From contig NC_045140.1 of the NCBI RefSeq assembly GCF_008831285.2, forward strand, positions 17,792,370 through 17,856,369: 64,000 bases of DNA, read 5' to 3'. Origin of the DNA: Nymphaea colorata. Its lineage: Eukaryota > Streptophyta > Magnoliopsida > Nymphaeales > Nymphaeaceae. Shown here piece after piece: positions 24,311 to 35,890 of this stretch. The notes beneath the pieces are model-generated. The model saw nothing but the letters and a program-made list of their open reading frames with translations, was not told where the DNA came from and made no database searches. Positions within the stretch are counted from its first letter, which is position 1. Every line of letters starts with the position of its first letter. The translations under genes were made by a program, and so were the position numbers.

Positions 24311-27016
24311 AGAAGCATGTTGGATGCCCATAACCTCTCTAAAGGCGCTGTTCTGAGTTCAGATATTGATTCAATTTTTGTGTAAGCTATTTAAGTTTTC
24401 GTCTTTGCTTTTCTCCCAGAATTTCAAAGAAGATGTTCATAAAAGAATGAGAGATCTGGGACCAGTTTTTTTTTGTTGTGTCCCTAGGAAAACGTGTATT
24501 CGTACATCTCCACTGGGTACACTTTATATCTTAAATAGGCATCTTTGACTTACACAAGGAGACAGTTTCTTGTCTCGTCTTTTCTTTTTTCATGTGAAAC
24601 AATTTCACATTCACACCTTGGAGTATCTGTTTGTATGGTAATTTGACTATTTGGTCTTCTTTGTGATTTTCGAGGTCTGTGTGGAAAAGTAATGCAAAAG
24701 CATACACACTTCTCTAATTGAATAAGCTTGTAAACTGGCTTTCAGAAAATATGCCTGGTGAATGAACAAATCACTTCCTTGATGTATGATGTGTTCACAT
24801 CGGTATTTATTGGCAATTGGCACCTAACTTGGTATTCCATGCAAGTTGCTTGACTGTACTATTCAACATTATAGGAATGAGATTACTTGGATGATTTCCA
24901 ATTCCATTTGTTTTGGCCTTAGAAGCATGATGCCAGATACAACAGCTTAGTAATCCGAAGACACTGCTGGAGAGTGTATTCTAATGCACCACCTCATTAG
25001 GTAACCACTAGCATCATGTATATCAAAGCAATGGGATAGAATGCTGTTTTTTTCAATGAATTTTTGCTAAGGCTAATGGCTTTCACATAGACGTCGATAG
25101 GCCGGTGAAGCACCGGTCCAGGTGGCTGTCATTTGGCTTCAGGATCTCCCATATTTTGTTATAATTAGTCTCAAATTGGTTTCAGCCAGCAAATATGCTC
25201 TCTACAATTTTTCTTTGTTTCGATTAAAATGAATTTTCGTTTTCACAAAAATCTTCTGCCTGATTCAAGTACCAGAATATAAAATTCATAAATCGCGAGC
25301 AAATGCCTTATCCGAAGGCCTTGAAGCATTATATATGTAGGAAGTGGCATTTTCTTGACGTCTTATTGCTCGAGGCAACTTAAAACCATGGCTGCATGAT
25401 ATATATGAATAGAGTTCCATGTTTGGCTGTGGTTGACGTAACACACATCAGGTGACTTGAACTGATGTTACGGAAATTGTTTTCTAAATGTAATCAGAAA
25501 GCCAAATGATTCAACAATTTGTTGAATCAAATCAAAATCAAGAATTGGAATTATGATTGCCAGCCCAGCTTGATCGGCCCAGCATCTGATAATTGTTATT
25601 TGCTAATATGATTGCCATATTATATTTTTGTTTAATAAGTTTATTTTAGTCATGTTTTGGTGAATCAGGTTGAAGTCGTAAAACGAATCTGAATCCTTAG
25701 CCCGAGTCAGGCTCTGATATGGTCGAGTTTGGTGTTCAGATTTTAGATATTGACTTCAAGTCACTACGAGTTGGTCCCAAGCTCTGGTCCTAACTGGTAG
25801 TGCACAGCTCCAAAGACAGGTCGTAACAGGGAAGAAAGTATGGGTGCATGTGAAGATACAGATGGGGAATAGAGTAGGGTTTCACATTAGTCATTCCTGG
25901 ACGGAACCTACTTTCAAGAATGTCGATCTCTCCATCAAAGTGGAAATCCAAGATTGGGTTGAATCTGATTAGAAAATTTTCTTCTTGTGCAAAGATTGTA
26001 GTATTTCGTGTAAAAGTCAAAACAAATTGAGGTAGTTCAGAGAAATTTTTTTCTTGTTCAAACATCCATGTTAAAATTAAAAAAGATAAAAATTGCTTGA
26101 TTTGCTGCTCTTGGAAGAGCAGAACCAGGTGTCCCCTCAAGTCTGTCCTTGGAGTTACTTAAAAGCTGAATCTTCCTGTTCGTTTTTCTACATTCCAGAG
26201 AAAAATCATTCTAGAAAGACATGAGGAGCGAGCAACAGTAAACAGATTTATGCACCTTTGGTTGAGAGAAGAAACAAGCTCAGATACACTGGGGACACGA
26301 ACTGTCAGCAAGCACCCCTTTCATCTTCTTTTACAACTTTTTTCTCTTTGTATGCAATCAGCGCCTTCATCTAGATCTATCTACCTTTTGATTTGACAAC
26401 TTCACCCCCGACATCTGTTTCTTCTCAAACAAAAATTCATGAATACCATAATCATGTAATGGATCGATCCAACATGGTTCCCATGCCTGCAACAATTATG
26501 TGATTAACAAAATAGATTTATGTCATCAACAGGAATTACTTCGATTATCACTATTAGCTCCTTTGTTTCTTTATTTTTGGAGGATAATTATATAATCCCA
26601 CAAGAAAATTGCAAAAATCCTTCAACTGATCTAACTCAACATCATTCAGTCATTGGACAAGGATGAAATTAATGATTCTGTTTAATTCGTGAAAAGTCAG
26701 GGATCCCCTGTAAGGCACCAAAGCCTTGGAGGAAACAAATTACAGGTAAAACATGCCCAAGAGTAACATCCTGTATTCCCTGCAAAATAGATTACTCCCC
26801 TTTCCAACCTTTTTCAGGAATTTCTCACATCCCTTCTCAACTTCCTCAAATTCCCGGCAGCCAGAATGATCACTTTTCTGTGGTCTTAATTTACTTCAAT
26901 AGGTAACTGCCACCCTCCTAAGCTCGATAAGAGCAAAAGAAAGCATTTCAGCCACTCAGCAGCTTCCAAATTCCAACATCCCTTAATTTCATGCACAGCA
27001 CTAGCTCTCTATGCTT
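24311..27016. other. Intergenic region, no gene recognised
   Basis: AT-rich sequence between two genes on opposite strands, converging here: it contains the 3' UTR of the 54-aa protein gene and that of RRP36. The longest minus-strand frame, 25790-26140, has no recognisable domain. I see no RNA gene or complete transposon. Confidence 0.6.
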
Positions 27017-30000
27017 TTATTCAACAGACTGCTACTGTTCGCCATCACCAAGCCGGCGATATGGCATATTCCGATGTCCTTTGGAAGCATTTCTCCTCCG
27101 CCGCTTTGCCATGAAAGCCTCAAGCTTTCCCTTTGCCTGCAGAACAGAAGAGGAAAAGGGCAATTAAAAAGAGCAACAGTGAGAATTTGTACTTTGTGCA
27201 CGTTGGGAAACCACATACCTTGAGTTCATTATATTTCTCTATCAGCCGTTGCTCCCGCACTTGTGCTGCAGAGTCAAGTTCGTTAAGAAAACAAAATTGT
27301 GAAAAAAGCGTGCATGTGCATACATGGTTGTGTGCGTGTGAGAGAGAGAAAGAGAGATCTGACATTTTTTCAGGTAAAACGGACGCTTTCCATGTTTTAC
27401 AGCTTCCCTTTCCTTTTTCTTGTGTTCTGCTAGTATTCTAGAATCAAGTTTCTTTGCAGATCCAGTTTTTAGTTGCTTGTCCTGAAGCAGTCAGAATGCA
27501 AAACCATGAGAAATTTCAGAGCAGAAACACTTAGCCAAGCCCATAACTTCGACAAGATAGTAACCTGAGACCACATGCAGGAACAGGACAAGAAACAATG
27601 AATTTCTCAAGGTCAGTGCGCAGGTGGAGATCCATCTCTTAAGGACATGGGTTGCGCCACTTTTTCCATTGCAAATAGTATACAAGTGGATAGGTTCTCA
27701 TTTTAGCATTTAGTTTGATTCCATGTTCCCATTAGGTATACTATTACGGCTATGATTTAAAAGCAAATATGACAATGATCATAACAGCATGCAAAAAAAA
27801 AAAAAATCTCAAAATTAGGTATCCCCAGAATACTTGTTTTACAGAACTCAGTCTCACATTCACTATTCATTCGAATATGATATCCCTTGCAGGAAGATCC
27901 TCTGATAAAACTGTTGCTCATACATGCAAGAGTTGACAAAATATACAAAAGCATTCAACCAGGTGCCCCTTTTCAGGAAGGGGTACAGTATTAGCCGAAA
28001 ATCTATAAGAAAATATATGTATTAGATTTTGCACCATCTTACATTTCAATTCATATTCACAATGCCATTTGCTGCTTTACACGTCCAGGAATATTAACTG
28101 TGTTTTCCTTACTAGTTGGTCAGACTGGAGTAATGACTAATGACTAACCCACTTCAGCACTAATTCAGTTGCTGTGTTAACAACGTCCAATTCTACACAA
28201 GAGCAAATGGCCTCTAAATAGTAGATTATGAAGCACCAAGCACCCAAATTTGGAAAAGGAGCATAAGCTCACAGACCAACGATCATGGGAAAGCATGTGC
28301 AAGATCCATTCAGGAATACCTGATTCAATTTGATATCAAGCTTTCCTTTCCTGTTCCCTCATGAAGAACCAAGAATTTGTTTTCTTTCTTTTGGTTCTGC
28401 TTCACAAAACGATAATTTCTCTATGATACTTGACATCATGATTAAAAGAAGCACCAATTCAGATGGTGCCCCAACAGCTAGTAACCGACCCATTTATATG
28501 AATTTAACGACAATCTTAGAGTCTTACTAGAAATAACTTAGTCATTCAAGTACAAGGTGATGTTTACTTGCATAGTCCAATTCAAATGGAAGATAACAAA
28601 TCTGTCAGACAAACCAGGATCAGAAGAAAAAAAATAGCACCATTGTAAGCATAAAAAAACTGATGCCATCAGAGAGATGTTACTATCAAATCCTTCCTCT
28701 GGCTACGTTAACAAACTAGATAAGACTTTTACAGATAGCCTAATACTTACTATCCACGAGATGTGTCCTTTCAATTCTTCAACGGACTTTGGGTCCCTTG
28801 ACTTCTTCAGCATCTTTTGCAATTTCTGAGGATAACCATACTCGTAAGCAATACCCGTAAATACTAATGCAATTTAAATATTTTTCTATGCTTAAGATGA
28901 CCTACCTCTCGTTCCTTAGGTAGTTCCTCCTCAAACAGGAAGCCATAACGTTTTCTGAACCTGTTCAACCACCAGAAGTTGAGAACTTAAATGAGAATAT
29001 TGGCTTGCCATGCAGAATTTAATATTTGTTAAACAAGTAAAGGTGACAAGGAGTCACCCCAGGATGAAGGTAAATACAAGAGATAATAACAGTGTAACTC
29101 CAACTACATCAATATTAAATGCAAATCACTTGAACATTTAAGAGGCAAACATATATACAAGGTTTTTAGAAGCATTGCTACAGGAACTCATACATATTTC
29201 CCCAGTTCTTAGGTCAGAAGTTGGATCCCAAAACATGACAACAATCACACTTTCTCACACTATAATTTCACCATGCCATCCAATTGCATCCAAATATTTT
29301 TCCTCCCTATTTCTTCTTGAGCTTCTTCATGCCACCCCTAAGTCATTTCTCTCACATAAACCCTTAAAACTTAAAACGAAAGTTAAGGGTTTCGGTTTCT
29401 CTCTTACCTCTCACCGACCAACGTCCGGAGACGAAGGAAGCGCCAGTGAAGGCAGGGGCGGCGAACGCAGGGGCGGAACGGCGACGGCAGACGGTAGGAG
29501 GCGACGACAGGAGCGACTGTCACGGTATTTTTTCGCTTTTTTCATTTTTCTTTTCATTTTCATCGGCTCCACCCCTGCCTTTGCCGCCGGCGGCAACCGA
29601 CGACGACGGCCACCCCTGTTCTATTTGCTAGTGTTGTCGACCAATGGTTCTCTCTATACCATTTCTTCTTTTTCCTTTTCTTTGTATTCGTAAAATTGTT
29701 GCTTGCTGTACTGATGGTTCTCTCTGCTTTTTTCCATGCCCAAGTAGATGCAGACTGTCTAAGGCAGCCTAGATTTCTTTTAATCACGTTATATTTCAAT
29801 ACTATATGAGAGAATCTGAATATTTAGATTTGACCTCATTTACTGTCCTATAATCCTATTGCTTTCCATGTTATAGCTGATAAGCTCTAATCTGCAGTAA
29901 GAGAATGAGATTGTGCTTCAGCTGCTCCGCTCGGTAATACAATAGTCAAATTGATTATAGTGTCTATACCAGGGGCCGTTTTGTGTTCCAACCTCCAGGA

Positions 30001-32760
30001 CATCTTGCAAGACATCTTGCAAGCTAAACATATGGCTTGATAAATGTGTTCGGCAATGAGACATGTTTGAGTCTCCTATTGCAGATTTTTCAAATTTGCG
30101 TCTTCCCTAATTATTGCTGTGATATATCATTTCATGAGAGGATTTGTCTATTTGGAATGATCCCTGTTTCTATTGGTTTATGATTTATGAATATGATAAT
30201 ATGTTATTCTGTTTGTAATTTTTGATATATATATGTGCGAATATGTTATTATGTTTGAAATTTTTTGACATATATGTGTGTACGGCCGTACCCCCGTACC
30301 CAAGTTTTTTAAAAACGGTCCGTACCCCGTACCCGTACCGGCACCCGTACCCGTACCCATGTGACATAGGTGGAATGCAAAATTTGACACTTTATGAGCT
30401 TCTTCATATGTTATTCACTATTAGTTAAAATAGCAATAAAATAGATCCTACTGTACTTCCAGGTTGCTATTACCATACAATGCATCACAGATTGGTAGAT
30501 GCTTAAAATCAGTTGTTTAAGTCCATAGATGAAATTTTAAGATTATAATCTTTTCGATGATTTTAATCAAACACGTCCACTTAACATTAACACATTTTCT
30601 GATTCAATTTCTACTCACTTTGTGTTTGCACCCCATTCAGTTTTCATTTAGCTCCCCACTTAATTCCTTTTTGATCCCCCTAGACTTAATTGACTTTGAA
30701 GAAGTTTTTTTGCACCTTTTTTCTTAAAAGGTTTTAGTGCTTCATTTCTCATTTATGTTCTGTATACCAGTTCCCGCTTCTGACTCCCTAGTTTGGCAAC
30801 TAAGACCATTTTCATCATTTCAGAAAAGACCGTCACAATTAACTTTCAATTTTTTGATCAAAAATTTGAATTCATGAAGCAGGAATTCAACTTTATCACC
30901 AGAACAGACAACATGTACCAAAAGGACTTTTGAAAGTGATAGCACCACAGTAAATTTGAAATAACAACCTTGAGAAAATATGATAGAACCATTGAATAGG
31001 TTTTTTTTGTCTATTTGTAAAAAAAAAAAAAAGGAAAGGTATTTCCTAGTTCTTAACCTTTTTCCAACTACAACAGTCAACCAAAGTCAAATTCATCTAG
31101 AAAAAGTATCAGAACAAGTTAAGCATCGCTCAGCTAAAGCCAATCATAAATCTAAAAAAGGTTGTTGGCCACAAGGTGCAGTTGATACAGCTTCTTGCTC
31201 AGAACATTACAAGAAGCAAAGAAGAACAGGCAATCAAATTGGACAGCCATATAAATAAATAGAGACAACCCAATACCATGCCCAAGGGACCTGAGACCCT
31301 GGTGAGCCTAAAGGTCCTTTTTCCATCATTAATTTTCGTCAGTCAGCAGACATTATTGGCAACTATAAGAAGATCAGAATAGCTTCAGTTTCGAACAAGT
31401 AAAAAGGAAAATGTATTAGAGCATACCCATCAACATCAAGGTCTCCACACAAAGATTCAAACCGTGGGTCCCGCACTTCCTGTTAAAAAAAATATATAGA
31501 ACCTGATATCACTGAAAAAAGATCTAGAAAGATATATGGAGCATTATAGAATCCCAAAGGATGAAGTTAAAATATACAAGCATGCTATATGAAAAGCCTA
31601 ATTCACTATTTTACCACAAATAATAAGATAAGCAAAAGATAAGTCAGTACCCAAAGAAATATGTTACTGGGGGAAACACTTCAGCAACACATATTCACAA
31701 CCTTTTTGGCTCATATATCATTTTTAGTAGGCACAAAGAGGAATGGTTAAATCAAGACGTTGTATCTCAGACCATAGCTTAATTATTCCACCAAATTATT
31801 CTCTTTTCAGATTATGATATATTCTCAACTTCACTTTGTAGCGGTAACCCTCAACCGAGGAAAAGGTAAAAATGCATCCTATACTTATCCATGTGCTGTT
31901 GTGGCTGCTGACAGTAGCCATCTCCATTTCTACCTGTATCTTATAACATCAGATCCGTGACTACTTTTTGGATAAAAATTTCAAGAATGAGATCTTTGAG
32001 CATGTATTCCTCATAATAAAATTTCATGCATTCATTTCTTCTTAGCAGTAGAGGGCAACATGAAGCACATATTCAATCATCATAGTTCACATATTCATTC
32101 TTTCTCAACAATAAAAGCCAACATGGAGAATAGGAAAAGACAGATAATATGGTTTAACTGCAAGAGGGGTGTTTATTATCAATTGGAAGTAGTTTTGACT
32201 TTCCTAAGGGCAAGTTGCAGCACCGACTAATGTGTCTCTCCATTAAGTTCTAGTTGTCTAGAACAAAGTAGATTAACTTGAGCTTGAAACATGCAAGGCT
32301 GCAACACCAAGGCCAACTTGGATTGTCCAACTACTTCCATATCCAAAATTAACCATGTTATTATGCATCCATCAACAATTTTACATCATTTGTTCTGCAG
32401 AATAAGGTCCACGTATACCTAGGAGTTCATGGTAACTAATCAGGCTTGGGTCACGAGTCCACAACCCAGAAGCCACTGTCTCCACAATGACATCCCCCTC
32501 CCAATATCAAGGTGTTTTTTCTCTATGTTATAGCATCACTCACACTAAATCCTACCAAGTCACATATTTGAAGTGGTAGGTCCGTCTAAGGGTAAAATGT
32601 TGAAGAGATAAAGTAAGCTTGTGCCCAAACAAACACGTACCCACGAAAAAACATTTGAGAACACGCACCTTTTTGGGCACCTCAATCACTTGTCTGAGCC
32701 TCTTCGCAGGCTTCTTGCTGCTAGCCTCCATCGGCCTAGTTCCAGATTACCAATGTGAGT

Positions 32761-32798
<38 letters not shown>

Positions 32799-33082
32799 CC
32801 TGTTTTTGTTCGCTCTTGCGTGCTTATTTTGGGTTGAATCCTTCTTCAAGTTCACGGAGACGAACCCGCTGGATCGAGCCCTGTGAAGCTCCTCGAAGCT
32901 AAAATCCGCGAGCTCTCTCTCTACCTCTTCCTGAAACAAGCGACAATAAAGGAAAAAACCATGAAAGCTATAGCAACGCAAAGCATTGGGTCAATCACAC
33001 AAAGGGAACCAACCTCTTCAGATGAAGAACTCTGATCGGAGTCCATCTGGTTTTCCGGTTTCAGGTTGTTGTTGGACGTCAT
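27017..33082 (-). CDS. RRP36: RRP36 homologue, nucleolar pre-rRNA processing protein
   Basis: Product about 244 aa in nine exons: 33082-33014, 32930-32800, 32735-32669, 31479-31427, 28960-28906, 28825-28751, 27481-27364, 27265-27219, 27136-27017 (TAA). RRP36 is an SSU-processome factor needed for early pre-18S cleavage. Family hallmarks are intact: acidic N-terminus with SSSSEE, then RDPRFESLCGDLD, the FRKRYGFLFEEELPKERE block, the basic KRPFYLKKS segment, RLIEKYNELK, and the C-terminal FMAKRRRRNASKGHRNMPYRR signature. Exon phases close perfectly. In-frame upstream ATGs at 33115 and 33196 could extend the N-terminus; 33082 was chosen because the residues after it look typical and the upstream part is low-complexity. 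Intron 2 (32736-32799) is only 64 nt and largely a GA/CT microsatellite; intron 4 is 2.5 kb and carries transposon-like sequence. Confidence 0.93.
28961..31426. other. RRP36 intron 4 with GC-rich insert and transposon end
   Basis: This 2.5-kb intron contains a GC-rich block at about 29400-29640, preceded by the inverted pair AAACCCTTAA/TTAAGGGTTT near 29358-29392. At 30278-30369 is a CCGTACCC-repeat tract ending in ATGTGACATAG, matching the terminus of the hAT-like element at 50140-51155. Two ~45-bp AT-rich near-duplicates lie just before it (30197-30280). No exon was found in this interval. Confidence 0.6.
30278..30369. mobile_element. Terminus of hAT-like element: CCGTAC subterminal repeats ending ATGTGACATAG
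   Basis: Repeated CGTACCC units end in CCCATGTGACATAG. The same arrangement (CCGTATCCGTACC then TATGTGACATAG) forms the right end of the complete element at 50140-51155. The matching left end was not found, so this copy is probably truncated or rearranged. Confidence 0.6.
32764..32796. repeat. GA/CT microsatellite filling RRP36 intron 2
   Basis: About 16 GA units on the plus strand. On the RRP36 sense strand the intron reads GT-AT followed at once by CT repeats, and the exon 2 donor at 32799 borders the repeat. Confidence 0.9.
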
Positions 33083-34390
33083 GGTATGCCTCGTCCCTCT
33101 GTCTCTCTTCGACATGGTGATTGCGTGCCTGATCTCTCTATCTCTGTCCCCGCGGGTGGATGCAAAAATCCCAAAAACTTGCTCCGTCCTCAGCACGAAT
33201 GGGGCTCCGACTCCTTCAGCCAGAGAATTTATAGCATATTTTCCTATTGCTTTAGGGGTCGTTTGATGGCCTGGAAATCTGGAATTGGAAATATATTTCT
33301 GGAAATATTATTTCCTGGAAAAAAGGAATGAGAAAAATCTTTTTGATTTCCATTTTGATGTGTGTGTGATAATTGAGAAATATATTTTCAGAAATATATT
33401 TTTTAGTTTGATGAAAAAGAAATATATTTCCAGATTTACATAATGAAGAAAAAATTGCAGAACATGAAAAGCTTCAAACCTTCTTTTTATTTCCATGAAA
33501 TACATAGTTGCTGAGAATATAATAGAACCAATAATTGCAAAGAAGTAAAGCAGGAAAAAAAGCTGATGAAGAGAAGGCTGAAGAGGAAGAGTGCAGGAAC
33601 AGACATACGAAGGCAACACAAAAGCATGGCCACTATGTCATTAATTAGTTCAATAGGAAGATGACAAGGGAGAATATTTCATGAAGATTACAAGAAATGA
33701 ATGAAAGAAGACCAAAGAGCACATCAAAGCATTCTCAGTCTCCCACCTAAGCCTTCCCATCCCAACAGAAAGAGCAAAGCAGTCTACCCTAATCTTCCAT
33801 GCAGGCAAATTAATGTGAATCGCTGTTTCCAGAATGTGCACCAGTCACAGTTAACCCTCAATAATAATCTTGTGACTGGCCCATATCCACTTTGACGCAG
33901 ATTTTCCTATCAACAAGCATAAGGGCATAGCAATTGCTGAAGTAGAAATCAGTAACTAATGACATTGACGACAGAAAAATCCAATGATATTAGCAGAAAC
34001 ATAAGAATTAGTTGCTAATTTTGCAATTACTAAATGGATAATATATCATGTTATCCTTTTTGCATAAACTAAATGGACATATTATTTTTGCTGTCATTTT
34101 TTTCCATAATGCCCCGTTCCTCTAAAAAGGAAGATTGAAATTGTTTTAACAGCTAGTGGAACTACATATCATGTTTGCTTTTGTTAGAAATATGGACTAA
34201 AGAGACAAAATAAAGATCATATACCAGTATCTACTTACGATGTAACTCATTCTCACGGATGTCATCATCAAATCTGCCTTTTGCAAAACACAATTCCTTG
34301 AACGTACGTGAAAATTATAACCAAAAATATAATTTTTCATTTCTACATCTAGGATTTTATAAAGTTCTAGAAACCAACAGTGAAAGGTAT

Positions 34391-34592
34391 AACTTTTTGG
34401 GCTTCTAATGTTCTAACTTTTTGGGCTTCTAACTTTTTGGGCTATTGGAAATGAAGATTGCAGATATATGTTTTTCTTTTTTAAACTCTCAACCAATGAA
34501 CAACTGGATTGTTTATCAGGCTACATTTAATACTCTTTCTGCTGGAAAGAATGTACATCTATGAGGGAGTATTACATCTATGAGGGAGTATT
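34391..34592. repeat. Two short tandem duplications
   Basis: A 16-bp unit beginning AACTTTTTGGGC occurs three times within 34391-34446. A 19-bp unit, ACATCTATGAGGGAGTATT, is perfectly repeated twice at 34555-34573 and 34574-34592. Confidence 0.85.
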
Positions 34593-35688
34593 AAAAGATC
34601 AGGAACAGGTACAAACCTAAAAAGAACTGAATAAAGACCCAGTTTCTATCACATAGAGAAGATCATACAATCACATTGTTGAGGATAAACGCAGCCAACA
34701 AAAAACACAATACAGATGCTTCTAAGTACAAGATAACGACCGGAACAGAGTTTGTCTTTTCCCCACTCTCTCCGCCAATCGAGCTGCTATTACGTAGTCT
34801 ACTTACCAAATTCTCCACATACACTGTCATCATAACAGGGAACCAAGCATCGTTACCTTTTCCTTACTTCTACTACATTCCGGTTGTCTTTCACCAAATA
34901 CTCCGCATAACCCATCATCCTAACCCCGAAACGAGCATCAGTTACTACATAAACACCTGATTCTAAACTCTCTACAAGAGCACTAAGCTATTAGAAGTAC
35001 TTCCAGACGTTTTGTGCAAAAAGACACACAGAAATCACAATTACAAGGCAACTAACAGATGTATGCAACAGAGAACTCCAGAAAGAGCTCGAGGACATGG
35101 ACCATCTCTCGCAGCCATCGAAATTTTCTTGTGAACCTTTCAAAGAAAGCTCCAGAGAATGACAAAGTGTGAAAAAAAGCGCAAACGACTAAACGATAAG
35201 CAGATCATCGACAGAAAGACAAGAAGATCAAGAGAACGTCGAACCTATCCCTAAATTTCTTGTCGGTTAGTTCAAATCGACTAAGAAGATGCTCAGAAAC
35301 AAGCAATCGTTCCGCTACTGCAGATAACGAAACACTAAGGTAATAGAAGCAGAAGTGGAAACTTTGGGAAAGCAAGTAATGGTTTTCGCTTGGAAAGGGA
35401 AATGAATCCAGATTATTCACAACAGGGAAAATCAAAGACGAACAGGGAAAAAAAAATTCAAAATTTCCCTCACCTGCAGAGAAAGCCACGCAATTTTCCT
35501 TCCCTCCGGGATCGTCGTCCTCTCTCTTTCTGTTTCCTTTTCTCTTTCCTGACCTGCGGTAACAGGGCGAGCCACAAGATACTTTCAGAATCGGTTTAAA
35601 TTGCCGAAATCCGTGTTTCCCCACACGGATTTGCTGCACGACCGAGAGAGGAAGAGACCGAAGACTTGTTCTTGAGTTTCTTGCGAGA

Positions 35689-35890
35689 GAGACGACGAGG
35701 GGAGGAAGAGAGTGAGAGGACGAGACGGACGACGAGGGGAGGAAGAGAGTGAGAGGGCGAGATGGACGACGAGGGGAGCAGGAGAGTGAAAGGGAGGGAT
35801 ATACGACGAGGGGAGCGAGAGTGAGAGGGCTTGAGAGGCGACGAGGGGAGCAGGGAGAGTGAGAGGGCGAGAGAGACGATGAGGGGAGGC
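35689..35890. repeat. GA-rich minisatellite, ~37-bp unit, about six copies
   Basis: Units begin GACGACGAGGGGAG and continue through GAGAGTGAGAGGGCGAGA; later copies vary in length and sequence. On the minus strand the array gives a Ser/Pro/Leu-rich frame, a by-product of the repeat. Confidence 0.85.

Noticed and set aside
25790..26140. 116-codon minus-strand ORF
   Set aside because: No domain, an unusual composition for a plant protein and no splice context; probably chance.
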